From NCBI RefSeq assembly GCF_004138335.1, contig NZ_RYFW01000002.1:1345501-1409500 (forward strand): a stretch of DNA of 64,000 bases. Reading direction: 5' to 3'. Positions 9,102 to 18,321 of the stretch are shown here, piece by piece. The translations under genes were made by a program, and so were the position numbers. Below the pieces are notes generated by a model. It was not told the origin of the DNA. It searched no databases and saw nothing but the letters and a program-made list of their open reading frames with translations. The DNA comes from Peristeroidobacter agariperforans (GTDB lineage: Bacteria; Pseudomonadota; Gammaproteobacteria; Steroidobacterales; Steroidobacteraceae). Positions within the stretch are counted from its first letter, which is position 1; the number at the start of each line of letters is the position of its first letter.

Positions 9102-10748
9102 ATGACGCCAGCGAACACGACGCCGGAGTGGCAGGCGCTCGAAGCTCACGCTGCGAGCATGCAGGGCCGGCACCTGCGCGATTTGTTCGCGAACGATCCG
9201 CAGCGTGCTGTGAGTTTCTCGCGGACCTCCGAGCTCAACCTGCTGTTCGATTTTTCGAGACAGCGCGTCGATGCCGAAACGATGCGTCTGCTGCTGGCCT
9301 TGGCGAACGCGCGCGGATTGCGTGGTCGCATCGACGCGATGTTCGGCGGCGAGAAAATCAACACCACCGAGAATCGCGCAGTGTTGCACACGGCCCTGCG
9401 CAATCGCACCGATCGTCCGGTGCTGGTCGACGGCCAGGATGTCATGCCCGAAGTGCGTGCGAGCCTGCAGAAGATGCGCAGCTTCGTCGAAGGCATTCAC
9501 GGCGGCCGCATTCACGGCCACACCGGCAAGACCTTCACCGATATCGTCAACATCGGCATCGGCGGCTCCGATCTGGGCATCGTGATGGCGACCGAGGCGC
9601 TCGCCAGATACCGCAATCGGAATCTGCGTCTGCACTGCGTATCGAACATTGATGGCGTGCAGCTCGGCGACGTGCTGGAGAAAGTGGACGCCGCGCGTAC
9701 GCTGTTCGTCGTTTGTTCGAAAACCTTCTCGACGTTGGAGACGCTCACCAACGCAAGGCTGGCGCGCCAGTGGATCGTCGACCGCTTGGGCGAGGGCGCC
9801 CCGGCGCGACATTTCGCCGCGGTCTCGACCAATGCCAAGGCGATGGATGCTTTCTTAATTCCGCCGCAAAACCGCTTCACGATGTGGGACTGGGTGGGCG
9901 GTCGCTATTCGGTGTGGTCGGCGGTGGGGCTGTCCGTGGCGCTGGCGCTCGGCATGGATCAATTCGAGCTCATGCTGGAAGGCGGCCACGAGATGGACGA
10001 GCACTTCCGCAACACGCCGTTCGAGGACAACCTGCCGGTGCTGATGGGCTTGCTCGGGGTCTGGAATCGTAATTTCCTCGGCTTGGATTCGCTTGCGGTG
10101 CTGCCCTATGACCAGCGGCTGCACCGCTTTCCCGCGTATCTGCAGCAGTTGGAGATGGAGTCGAACGGCAAGAGCGTGACCCTGGCCGGCACGCCGTTGC
10201 AGTACGACAGCGGCGCCGTGTTGTGGGGCGAGCCGGGCTCGAATGCCCAGCATTCGTTCTTCCAGCTGTTGCACCAGGGCACCGCCAAAGTGGCGTTGGA
10301 CTTTCTGGCGCCGGTGAACGCCTCGAGCTCGTTCCAGCAACAGCAGAACCTGGCGCTGGCGAATTGTTTCGCGCAGGCGCAGGCGTTCGCGTTCGGCCAG
10401 ACCGAAGCGCAGGTGCGCCAGGACCTGACGGCGAAAGGCACGAGTGAAAGTGAGATTGCGCGTTTGATCCCGCACAAGCTGCACCCGGGCAACCGGCCGA
10501 GCACGGTGATTCTGTTCCCGCGCCTCGGGCCGAAGACGCTTGGCCGGCTGATCTCGCTGTACGAGCACAAGGTGTTCACGCAGAGCGTGATCTGGGGCAT
10601 CAACGCCTTCGATCAGTGGGGCGTGGAGCTGGGCAAGAAACTGGCGGATTCGCTGACGCCGGCGCTGGAAAAACCGGCCGAGGCGGCGGCGGGGGCCGAG
10701 CCGTCACTAAGGAATTTGTTGGAGCATGTCGCCCGCTGGCGCGGCTAG
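9102..10748 (+). CDS. pgi: Glucose-6-phosphate isomerase
   Basis: A 548-residue cytosolic enzyme that interconverts glucose-6-phosphate and fructose-6-phosphate. Signatures are NIGIGGSDLG near residue 150, the PGI signature LEMESNGKSV, and the C-terminal VIWGINAFDQWGVELGK. An AGGAG lies 8 nt before the ATG. Length is standard for the bacterial type. In this context it supplies fructose-6-phosphate to the manC/manB and amino-sugar branches. It follows the epimerase gene by about 108 bp and precedes a 328-bp non-coding gap. Confidence 0.97.
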   Translation: MTPANTTPEWQALEAHAASMQGRHLRDLFANDPQRAVSFSRTSELNLLFDFSRQRVDAETMRLLLALANARGLRGRIDAMFGGEKINTTENRAVLHTALRNRTDRPVLVDGQDVMPEVRASLQKMRSFVEGIHGGRIHGHTGKTFTDIVNIGIGGSDLGIVMATEALARYRNRNLRLHCVSNIDGVQLGDVLEKVDAARTLFVVCSKTFSTLETLTNARLARQWIVDRLGEGAPARHFAAVSTNAKAMDAFLIPPQNRFTMWDWVGGRYSVWSAVGLSVALALGMDQFELMLEGGHEMDEHFRNTPFEDNLPVLMGLLGVWNRNFLGLDSLAVLPYDQRLHRFPAYLQQLEMESNGKSVTLAGTPLQYDSGAVLWGEPGSNAQHSFFQLLHQGTAKVALDFLAPVNASSSFQQQQNLALANCFAQAQAFAFGQTEAQVRQDLTAKGTSESEIARLIPHKLHPGNRPSTVILFPRLGPKTLGRLISLYEHKVFTQSVIWGINAFDQWGVELGKKLADSLTPALEKPAEAAAGAEPSLRNLLEHVARWRG

Positions 10749-11076
10749 CGCGGCGTTGACGATGAGAGGCTGCGGTGAAAGACGTGCTTGTTTTTGGAAT
10801 CACAGGCAGCAACGCAAGCTGCTCGATGTGAGTCGCTTGCGAGCGGCGGGATGGCGACCGAACATCGCTTTGCGCGACGGCGTCGTTCAGGCGTCGCTCA
10901 GCTAGCCCGACCGCCGCTGCAGTCGAAAATTCTGCCGGATTGCGGCCAGTCGCTGGGGACAGACAAGCTCCGGCGGCCTCGGTTTGCTGTGGCCCAATAA
11001 AAATCGCTTCCGCAGAACTGTCTGTGTAAACTTCCCGCCCTCGTCGCAGGGACCTCATCTATCAAAAGCGACTCTG
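10749..11076. other. 328-bp intergenic region before the export gene
   Basis: No convincing gene is present on either strand. It separates pgi from the large export/assembly operon, so it is the natural place for that operon's promoter and leader. I looked for a JUMPstart/ops element and did not recognise one. Confidence 0.5.
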
Positions 11077-14010
11077 ATGCTTAGATTCAGTATTTTCAGC
11101 CCCTTTGCGCGCTCGATCGTTCTCGCCGTTCTGCTCGCATTCAGCTTTGGCCTGTCCGCGCCGGCCCAGGGGCAGTCTCCCACCGCCGACCAGATCGAAA
11201 TTTTCCAGAACATGTCGCCGGAGCAGCAGCAGGCGATTCTGGAATCCATGGGGGGCGGCAATGCGTCTGCGGCCGGCGGCCTCGGCGGTGTCCGCAGCGA
11301 CCGCAAGCTCACGTTTCCGCAAACTGTGCGGCCTCCGCTACGTGGCAGCGGCGATGAGGACACGGGCCAGGAAACTTCATTCGACGGCATGCCGCGTCAG
11401 CCGCGCTTCAAGGGGAACGACACGCTGTTGCTGATGCTGGAAATCCGCCAGCTCAAGCGCAAGGCGCCGGAAATCGAAGAACGCGAGCGCCGCGAGCAAT
11501 TACAGCCGTCGAGGCAGCCGGCCATCCCCGGTCAGATGCCGCTGCCGCAAGCGGGCGAACAGCGTCAGCAAACACAGGAGACGGGCGCCCAGGAAGTGCT
11601 GGAGCGTTCGGTCGAGGAGTTGGATCGCCTCGAGGATTTTCGCGAGCGCGTGCTACGCCGCAATCCATACAAGCTCGACAAGTGGGGCATTCTGAACGTC
11701 CCCGAGCTCGGCCCCATTCCCCTCGGCGGCCTGACTGTCGATGAAGCCACGCAGCGTGTCTCGGCGGAGCTGAGCCTGGCCGATTACATCGTTGTGATCA
11801 CGCGACTGCCGCTGAAGCCGCTGGGCGCGCAGGCGCTCAAGCCGTTCGGCTATGACTTGTTCGCCGGCATGCCGTCGACGTTCGCGCCCGCCACCGATGT
11901 GCCGGTGCCGGCCGAATACGTGGTGGGCCCTGGCGATACGCTCCAGGTCCAGCTCATCGGCAACACCAAGGGGCGCTTTGCGCTGGTAGTCACGCGCGAT
12001 GGACGCATCAACTTTCCAGAGCTCGGCCCGATTCCGGTCGCAGGACGGCGCTTCGAGGAGGTCCGTGACGAGATCGAGCAGCGGGTTCGCGAGCAGATCA
12101 TCGGCACGCAGGTGAGCATCGGCATGGGCGAGCTGCGCTCGATTCGCGTGTTCGTGCTGGGCGAGGCCGAAACCCCCGGCTCGTATACCGTGGGTGGGCT
12201 ATCGACGATCACCAATGCGTTGTTCGTCAGCGGCGGTGTGAAGACGATCGGCTCCCTGCGCAATATTCAGCTCAAGCGCAATGGCCGGCTGGTAACGACG
12301 CTGGACCTGTACGACCTGCTGCTCAAGGGCGATACCAGCGCCGATGCCAGGCTGCTGCCGGGCGATGTGATTTTCGTGCCGCCGGTCGGCGCGACCGTCG
12401 GCCTGGGCGGCGAAGTGCGTCGACCCGCGATCTATGAACTGAAGAACGAGACCTCGGCCGGCGAGCTGGTGAGCCTGGGCGGCGGTTTGCTACCGCAGGC
12501 GGATCCGGCGCTCGCCACGCTGGAGCGCGTCAATGAGCAGCGGCAGCGGACCACGGTGGACGTGAATCTGGCTACCGGCCCGGGGCGCAATCAGAAGCTG
12601 CTGGACGGCGACGTTCTGCGTGTCCCCACCATCCGTCCGATTCTCGAAGACTCGGTCACCGTGAGCGGCCACGTGCATCGCCCGGGCGAATATCAATTCA
12701 AGCCCGGCATGCGGCTCACCGACATTTTCCCGAGCCTGGATGAGCTCGCGCCGAATGCCGACCAGCGCTACATCCTGGTGCGCCGTGAGATTCCGAGCGA
12801 CCGGCACATGCGGGTGTTCTCCGCCGATCTGGAGAAGGCGTTGCAGCGGCCGGAGAGCGCGGCGAATTTCGAGCTGGCGGCGCGCGATCAGATTTTCGTG
12901 TTCGATCGTGAGTCCGGCCGCGATCGCATCATCGAGCCGCTGATGCGTGAGTTGCGCATGCAGTCGCGCATCGACGAGCCGACGCAGGAAGTCAGTGTCG
13001 CCGGCAAGGTGAAAGTGCCCGGCAAATATCCGCTCGAGCCCGGCATGCGCGTGAGCGACCTGCTGCGTGCCGGTGGCAGCCTGGACGAGGCGGCTTTCGG
13101 CGGCCAGGCTGAGCTGACGCGTTATGAAGTCTCCAGCAACGGTGCACGGCAGGCCGAACTGATCCCGATCGACCTGCGTCAGGCGTTGAACGGCGACCCG
13201 GGCGCCGACCTGGCGTTGCGGCCGTTCGATTACCTGGTGATCAAGGAGGTGCCGCTGTGGGCCGAACAGGAAGAGGTCGAGGTTCGCGGCGAAGTGCGCT
13301 TCCCGGGCCGCTATCCCATTCATCGTGGCGAGACCATGCGCTCGGTGCTGGAACGTGCCGGCGGTCTGACCGATCTGGCGTTCCCCGAGGGTGCGATCTT
13401 CACTCGTGAAGAGCTGAAGGAGCGCGAGCGCAAGCAGCTCGCGACGCTCGCGACACGCATGGAATCCGACCTGGCGCAGGCATCGCTGATGGCGGCGCAG
13501 GAAACGGGCAAGGACGCCAGTCAGGCGTTGGCCGTGGGCAAGTCACTGCTCGCCAACCTGCGCGATGCGAAGCCCGTCGGTCGGCTGGTCATCGATCTGG
13601 ATCGAGCCAGCCGCGCCCGGGCCGGCACGGAGCAGGACATCGTGCTCAAGGGCGGCGACCGGCTGCTGGTGCCCAGAGTCGTGCAGGAAGTGACGGTCAT
13701 CGGTGAAGTGCAGAGCGCCACGTCGCACCTGTTCCGCAAAGATCTGGATCGTGACGACTACATCGCGATGAGCGGTGGCCTGACCCCGCGCGCCGACGAC
13801 GATCACATCTATGTCGTGCGTGCCGACGGTAGCGTGGTGACGCGTTCCGGCAGTGCCTGGTTCAATGGCGGCGATGTCGACATCAAGACCGGTGACACCA
13901 TCGTCGCGCCTCTCGACACCGAGCGCATGCGACCGTTGCCGTTCTGGATCGCTGTCACCACGATCATTTACAACCTGTCGATTGCGGCAGCGGCGGTCAA
14001 CTCGTTCTAA
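11077..14010 (+). CDS. Polysaccharide export protein with multiple SLBB domains
   Basis: A 977-residue secreted protein of the Wza/outer-membrane polysaccharide-export family. The start at 11077 gives a signal peptide (MLRFSIFSPFARSIVLAV... ending near AQGQS). After a low-complexity Q/E/R-rich segment comes the export domain (AEYVVGPGDTLQVQLIGN, near residue 280), then about six SLBB-like beta-grasp repeats of the form V-x-V-x-G-x-V-x-x-P-G-x-Y. The extreme C-terminus has a hydrophobic helix (PFWIAVTTIIYNLS), as in proteins whose C-terminus spans a membrane. It is more than twice the length of Wza. It should form the periplasmic/outer-membrane conduit. It leads the operon of methyltransferase, Wzz, Wzx, glycosyltransferase and Wzy genes. 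Confidence 0.9.
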   Translation: MLRFSIFSPFARSIVLAVLLAFSFGLSAPAQGQSPTADQIEIFQNMSPEQQQAILESMGGGNASAAGGLGGVRSDRKLTFPQTVRPPLRGSGDEDTGQETSFDGMPRQPRFKGNDTLLLMLEIRQLKRKAPEIEERERREQLQPSRQPAIPGQMPLPQAGEQRQQTQETGAQEVLERSVEELDRLEDFRERVLRRNPYKLDKWGILNVPELGPIPLGGLTVDEATQRVSAELSLADYIVVITRLPLKPLGAQALKPFGYDLFAGMPSTFAPATDVPVPAEYVVGPGDTLQVQLIGNTKGRFALVVTRDGRINFPELGPIPVAGRRFEEVRDEIEQRVREQIIGTQVSIGMGELRSIRVFVLGEAETPGSYTVGGLSTITNALFVSGGVKTIGSLRNIQLKRNGRLVTTLDLYDLLLKGDTSADARLLPGDVIFVPPVGATVGLGGEVRRPAIYELKNETSAGELVSLGGGLLPQADPALATLERVNEQRQRTTVDVNLATGPGRNQKLLDGDVLRVPTIRPILEDSVTVSGHVHRPGEYQFKPGMRLTDIFPSLDELAPNADQRYILVRREIPSDRHMRVFSADLEKALQRPESAANFELAARDQIFVFDRESGRDRIIEPLMRELRMQSRIDEPTQEVSVAGKVKVPGKYPLEPGMRVSDLLRAGGSLDEAAFGGQAELTRYEVSSNGARQAELIPIDLRQALNGDPGADLALRPFDYLVIKEVPLWAEQEEVEVRGEVRFPGRYPIHRGETMRSVLERAGGLTDLAFPEGAIFTREELKERERKQLATLATRMESDLAQASLMAAQETGKDASQALAVGKSLLANLRDAKPVGRLVIDLDRASRARAGTEQDIVLKGGDRLLVPRVVQEVTVIGEVQSATSHLFRKDLDRDDYIAMSGGLTPRADDDHIYVVRADGSVVTRSGSAWFNGGDVDIKTGDTIVAPLDTERMRPLPFWIAVTTIIYNLSIAAAAVNSF

Positions 14011-14056
14011 AGCGAGCACCGCCGGTGAGCGCGGTTCGCATGGTATTTACGGCTAT

Positions 14057-14755
14057 ATGAGTTTTCATCTTCACGATCTGCTGCGTGAAACGGTGAGCGG
14101 CGAGAGCAGCCGTCAGATGACGGTGCCCTCGCTGCTGCAGTTGACGCGGCAACATGTGACGCCGCGAACCGTGGTGGATTTCGGTTGCGGCGCCATCACC
14201 GGCGAGCGCGAGCTGGCCGAGGTGTTTCCACAGGCGACGTATGTCGGCGTGGATGTAGCGCAATCGCCGGAAGTCGAGCGGGGCGGGCAACCCTTGCCGT
14301 CGCGCTTCGTCGTCTATGACGGTTCGCGTCTGCCGTTTCGCTCCGACAGCGCGCAGCTGGTCTTCTCGCGCCAGGTGTTGGAGCACGTGCCGCAGCCCGA
14401 GCTCGCCTTGAGCGAGATTCATCGCGTGCTGGAGCCGGGCGGCCTGTTTGTCGGCTCCACCTCGCACCTGGAAGCGTTTCATTCCTACAGCTACTGGAAT
14501 TTCACGCCTTACGGCATGGTGCAGCTGGGCCGTCGTTTCCAGCTGGAGCCGATGCTGATCGCGCCTGGCATCGATGCCGGCGCGCTGCTGTGGCGGCGCT
14601 TTCGGGCGTCGGGACGCAATTGGATGGCGCACGAGTCGCCCGGTAATCGTCTGATCGGCAGGATCGCTCGCTGGAAGCGTTGGGACGAACGCTTCACGAA
14701 CTGCGTCAAGCTGCAGTTCTGCGGGCATTTCTTCTTCGTGTTCCGTAAGCCGTGA
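14057..14755 (+). CDS. Class I SAM-dependent methyltransferase
   Basis: A 232-residue type-11 methyltransferase. Motif I is VVDFGCGAITGERELAEVF, the acidic end of strand 2 is GVDVAQSP, and the post-I region is LVFSRQVLEHVPQPELALSEIHRVLEPGG. I start at ATG 14057; the frame is open upstream but that part overlaps the export gene. Its place between the exporter and Wzz genes suggests it methylates a glycan or a lipid-linked intermediate, for example as a chain-end cap, but no target can be read from sequence. Confidence 0.8.
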   Translation: MSFHLHDLLRETVSGESSRQMTVPSLLQLTRQHVTPRTVVDFGCGAITGERELAEVFPQATYVGVDVAQSPEVERGGQPLPSRFVVYDGSRLPFRSDSAQLVFSRQVLEHVPQPELALSEIHRVLEPGGLFVGSTSHLEAFHSYSYWNFTPYGMVQLGRRFQLEPMLIAPGIDAGALLWRRFRASGRNWMAHESPGNRLIGRIARWKRWDERFTNCVKLQFCGHFFFVFRKP

Positions 14756-14786
14756 GCGGCGTATCTGGCCTGGAGTGAATTGCAGC

Positions 14787-15680
14787 ATGCAACCTTCGGA
14801 AGTCGCCCAACCCGTGCATGAGCGGACGCTCGATGTGTTCGCGCTGGTTCGCTTGTTGTTGCGGCACTGGATCCTGGTCGGCGCCTGCGTGCTGGTCGGC
14901 GGCGTCGTCGCTGTGACGTTCGCAGTGCTCGCCGAGCCTCGCTATCGCAGCGAAGCGGTACTCAGCGTGCGCCAGGAAGATATGACCGAATCGGCGCTGG
15001 CCGGAATCGTCGGGCAGTTCGGCGGATTGGCTCAGATGGCGGGGATGGCGTTGGGCAAGGGGGCGACGGCGGATCAAGCGGTCGCGGTGTTGCAGTCGTG
15101 GAGTCTGGCGCAGGACTTCATCGAGCAGCACGGCATGCTGGAACCGCTTACCGCCGATGCTCGCACCATGCTTGCCGACGTGTTGGGACTGCCGAAGAAA
15201 AACCTTTCCATTCAACGCGCCGTCAAACATTTCCGCAAAAAGATCCTGTCGGTGCGCCGGGACAAGCAAACCGGTCTGATCACGGTCTCGGTGGTCTGGA
15301 CGGATCCGGTGCAGGCAGAACAGTGGGTGAACGACTTCATTCACATGGGCGACAGCATGATGCGCGCCCGCGCTCAGCAGGATGCCGAGCGCAGTCTTGC
15401 TCTGCTCAAGGACGAGTTGGCGAAGAATCAGGAAGTGGCGATTCGTGCGGCGGTGGCCGGCCTGGTCGAGGCCGAAATGAAGCGCAAGGTGTTTGCTCAG
15501 GCTCGCAACGAGTTTGCGTTGCAGGTATTGGACAGGGCGCATGCATCCGATCCGCGCGATAGCGTCTATCCGCGACGCGCTTGGGTGCTGCTCGCAGGCC
15601 TGGTCGCTGGTGGCCTGCTTGCACTGCTCATCATCTTCGTGCGCGAGCGCCCGGGACGCGGCGCCGCCAGCAGTACATGA
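14787..15680 (+). CDS. Wzz/chain-length determinant family protein
   Basis: A 297-residue inner-membrane polysaccharide co-polymerase that would set the polymer length with Wzy. It has an N-terminal TM helix (about 26-48), a periplasmic domain starting EPRYRSEAVLSV, a coiled segment (ARAQQDAERSLALLKDELAKN), and a C-terminal TM helix (about 268-288). No cytoplasmic tyrosine-kinase domain follows, so it is a PCP-1-like form. I prefer ATG 14787 with GGAG 11 nt upstream; a GTG at 14775 would add four residues. It overlaps the flippase gene by 4 bp. Confidence 0.85.
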   Translation: MQPSEVAQPVHERTLDVFALVRLLLRHWILVGACVLVGGVVAVTFAVLAEPRYRSEAVLSVRQEDMTESALAGIVGQFGGLAQMAGMALGKGATADQAVAVLQSWSLAQDFIEQHGMLEPLTADARTMLADVLGLPKKNLSIQRAVKHFRKKILSVRRDKQTGLITVSVVWTDPVQAEQWVNDFIHMGDSMMRARAQQDAERSLALLKDELAKNQEVAIRAAVAGLVEAEMKRKVFAQARNEFALQVLDRAHASDPRDSVYPRRAWVLLAGLVAGGLLALLIIFVRERPGRGAASST

Positions 15681-17227
15681 GTAGTGGAAGCTCACCGGCT
15701 ATCGTGAGCACCGAGGGCGCGCCAACGGGGGACAAGAGTTTTTCTCGAGTGTTCGCCCATGGCGTGGCATGGAATCTGATCGGTTTCGTGCTGCCGCTGC
15801 CCATCGGGTTGATCGCCTTTCCGTTGCTGGCCGGTCAGCTCAACGAGTTCCGTTTCGGCTTGCTCACCGCGGTGTGGGCCATCACCGGTTACTTTGCGAT
15901 GTTCGATTTCGGCGTGGCGCGAGCGTTGACGCGCGAGCTGTCGATGGCCGATGGCGCCACCGATCCGCAACATGCGAGAGCGCTGACCCATACCGCGACC
16001 AGCATCGCGCTTGGACTCGGTTGTCTGGGCGCCTTGCTGCTGTGTGCGCTGTCGCCGTTGCTTGCCAATGTCATGGGCGCCGATGGACCGGCGGCTCGTA
16101 ACGAGATCATCTGGACATTGATCCTCACTTCGGCGCTGTTGCCGTTGCTGCTGCTGATCACGATCGTGCAAGGCGTGCTTGAAGCCATGCAGCGCTTTCG
16201 CGATCTGGCCATCATGCGCATTCCGCTGACCACGGCTACTTACGTGGCGCCGTTGGCGATGCTGCCGTTCGATCCGAGCGTGCCAGGCATAGTCATGGCG
16301 CTGGTCGTGGCGAGACTGGCCATTCTGGTCATCTTCTGGGGGCGGGCCAGGCGTATGAATCTGCCGCGCATCGGCTTGCGAGCATTCACGTCGAGCGCCG
16401 CTCGCAGGCTGCTGGTGCAGGGCGGATGGATGACGGTCACGAACTTCGTCAGTCCCATCCTCACTTATCTGGATCGATGGCTGGTGGTCGCGCTCGCTTC
16501 GGTCGCGGCGCTCGGCTATTACAGCGTGCCGGTGGAGCTCGGTCAGCGGTTACTGGTCACGGCGGCCGCGATCGCCGGCGTGATGTTTCCTGTGTTCGCC
16601 AAGGCCGGTGGCTATTCCGAGCAGGCATTGGCCGGCTATCGACAGTCCGCCGCCGCGTCGCTCATGTCGATCGTGCCGGTCGCGTTGGTCGTCGGCATGT
16701 GGGCGGGCGAATTCTTCGAGCTGTGGATGGGGGCGACGTTCGCTCGAGAGAGTGCGCACACGCTGCAGATCATCATGTTGGGCATCTTGTTCAATTCGGT
16801 CGCGCGTATTCCCTTCACATTGTTGCAAGCGGCGGGCAAGGCGCACGTCACCGCTGCGATTCACGTATTCGAGTTGCCGTTCTTTGTCGCGCTCGCGTGG
16901 GCATTGATCAGTTCATATGGCGTGGTCGGGGCCGCCGCCGCATGGACGCTACGAGTCGGCGCCGACCTGGTGCTCATGCTCGTGGCCGTGGGCTGGCTGT
17001 CGCACGACCTCGCACGAGCGGGCGCTCGTATCGGCATCGTTACAGTGCTGGCGGCGGCTTGTTACTGGCTCGGCATCTCCTTGGATGCCACGCTGGCGCG
17101 AGTCGCGGCGCTGGCGATTGGAACGACCCTGACCGCCGGCGCCATGTGGTTTTATCTTCTGAGCACCTCTGATCGAGCCATGATTTTGCGCCTGATTCCC
17201 TGGCGTCGCGGGGCTGCGCTGCGATGA
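15677..17227 (+). CDS. Wzx-type polysaccharide flippase
   Basis: A 516-residue protein of the MOP/polysaccharide-transport superfamily with about 12-14 hydrophobic segments. It would flip undecaprenyl-linked repeat units across the inner membrane. The first helix (FAHGVAWNLIGFVLPLPIGLIAF) and the helix-plus-charge pattern GYFAMFDFGVARALTREL are typical. The start is the ATG in the ATGA overlap with the Wzz stop, and the stop overlaps the next glycosyltransferase in the same way, so translation is probably coupled. Confidence 0.85.
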   Translation: MSSGSSPAIVSTEGAPTGDKSFSRVFAHGVAWNLIGFVLPLPIGLIAFPLLAGQLNEFRFGLLTAVWAITGYFAMFDFGVARALTRELSMADGATDPQHARALTHTATSIALGLGCLGALLLCALSPLLANVMGADGPAARNEIIWTLILTSALLPLLLLITIVQGVLEAMQRFRDLAIMRIPLTTATYVAPLAMLPFDPSVPGIVMALVVARLAILVIFWGRARRMNLPRIGLRAFTSSAARRLLVQGGWMTVTNFVSPILTYLDRWLVVALASVAALGYYSVPVELGQRLLVTAAAIAGVMFPVFAKAGGYSEQALAGYRQSAAASLMSIVPVALVVGMWAGEFFELWMGATFARESAHTLQIIMLGILFNSVARIPFTLLQAAGKAHVTAAIHVFELPFFVALAWALISSYGVVGAAAAWTLRVGADLVLMLVAVGWLSHDLARAGARIGIVTVLAAACYWLGISLDATLARVAALAIGTTLTAGAMWFYLLSTSDRAMILRLIPWRRGAALR

Positions 17228-18321
17228 ATGACAATGGTTCTGCGCCGCTGGTTGCGGTGATCATTCTCAATTGGAACAACGCGACCGACACGATCGCCTG
17301 TCTCGAGTCGCTGCGCGCGTCCACGCATCGGAATTTCCTGCCCATCGTGGTCGACAACAATTCCACGGACGATTCGCTGTCACGATTGCGCGAGTGGCGT
17401 AGCTCTTCGCCGCCGCTCGCGCCGCGTCGCGACGGGGACGCCAGCGATTACGAGTGGACCGAGCGCGATGGTTTGCGGCCCAAAGCGCAACGGCTCGGCC
17501 ACGAGCATTCTTTCATCCTGCTCGAGAACGAACAGAATCTGGGGTTCGCGGCCGGCTGCAATGTAGGCGTTCGCCTCGCCCTGACGCTGAATGCCGAATT
17601 CCTCTGGCTACTCAACAACGATACCGAGGTCGACAGCCATTGCCTGGAGCATCAGCTGCGGTTGATGCACGCGGAGCGCAAGATCGAGTGCCTGGTGCCG
17701 GTGATTCTGGTGCATGGCTCCGGCGGCAAGGTCTGGAACTGCGGCGGTCGTTTGTTACCGGGCGGCTTGCGGCGCTATCTGTTCACCGATGCCGCACGGG
17801 AGAGTCTGCCGCGCACGGGCTATCAGCGCGTATCGTTCGTTACCGGCTGCTCGCTGTTGCTGCGACGCTCGACCGTAGTGAACGTCGGAATGTTGTGCGA
17901 AGACTTCTTTTTCGGCGAGGAGGATTTGGAGTTCTCCATGCGTCTGAAACGTCTGCGCAAGACGGCCGCGTGCTGTTTCGACGCCATCCTGTGGCATCGG
18001 GTCAGCAGCACCTTTGCGGGTCCGGCGCTGAACTCCAAGCTGCTGGGACGGGTGTATCTCTATTATCTGAATCGCTTCGTCCATTATCGTCGCTATCTGC
18101 CCGATCCACTGTGGCTGCTGTGGCGGGCCATTTACAACGTCTATGTCGTGACCTTGCTAGTGCGCCGTTACACTCGCTCGCCTGCCACGGTGCGCAATGT
18201 CATCTCCAGATTGAACCGCGAGTCGAGCCGGTTGCGCTCGGTGTCGCGTGAGACGTTCTTCGAAGCCACCCGTCATGACTTCACGGTCGCCGAGCACGGG
18301 CGTACCGAAGGCGGCGCGTGA
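17224..18321 (+). CDS. Glycosyltransferase family 2, rhamnosyltransferase-like
   Basis: A 365-residue cytoplasmic GT-A enzyme. It begins with the nucleotide-binding strand VAVIILNWNNATDTIACLES and has VVDNNSTDDSL, then NLGFAAGCNVGVRLAL and the metal-binding WLLNNDTEVD. The later EDFFFGEEDLEFSMRL holds the general-base region. This pattern is common in rhamnosyltransferases, and dTDP-rhamnose genes (rmlACDB) are in the cluster, but the donor is inferred. An extra loop of about 40 residues near position 60 (RRDGDASDYEWTERDG) is unusual. Both ends overlap neighbours by 4 bp. Confidence 0.85.
   Translation: MNDNGSAPLVAVIILNWNNATDTIACLESLRASTHRNFLPIVVDNNSTDDSLSRLREWRSSSPPLAPRRDGDASDYEWTERDGLRPKAQRLGHEHSFILLENEQNLGFAAGCNVGVRLALTLNAEFLWLLNNDTEVDSHCLEHQLRLMHAERKIECLVPVILVHGSGGKVWNCGGRLLPGGLRRYLFTDAARESLPRTGYQRVSFVTGCSLLLRRSTVVNVGMLCEDFFFGEEDLEFSMRLKRLRKTAACCFDAILWHRVSSTFAGPALNSKLLGRVYLYYLNRFVHYRRYLPDPLWLLWRAIYNVYVVTLLVRRYTRSPATVRNVISRLNRESSRLRSVSRETFFEATRHDFTVAEHGRTEGGA

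Noticed and set aside
10749-11076. JUMPstart/ops element before the export operon
   Set aside because: I could not find GGCGGTAG in the proper context; the gap shows no clear match.
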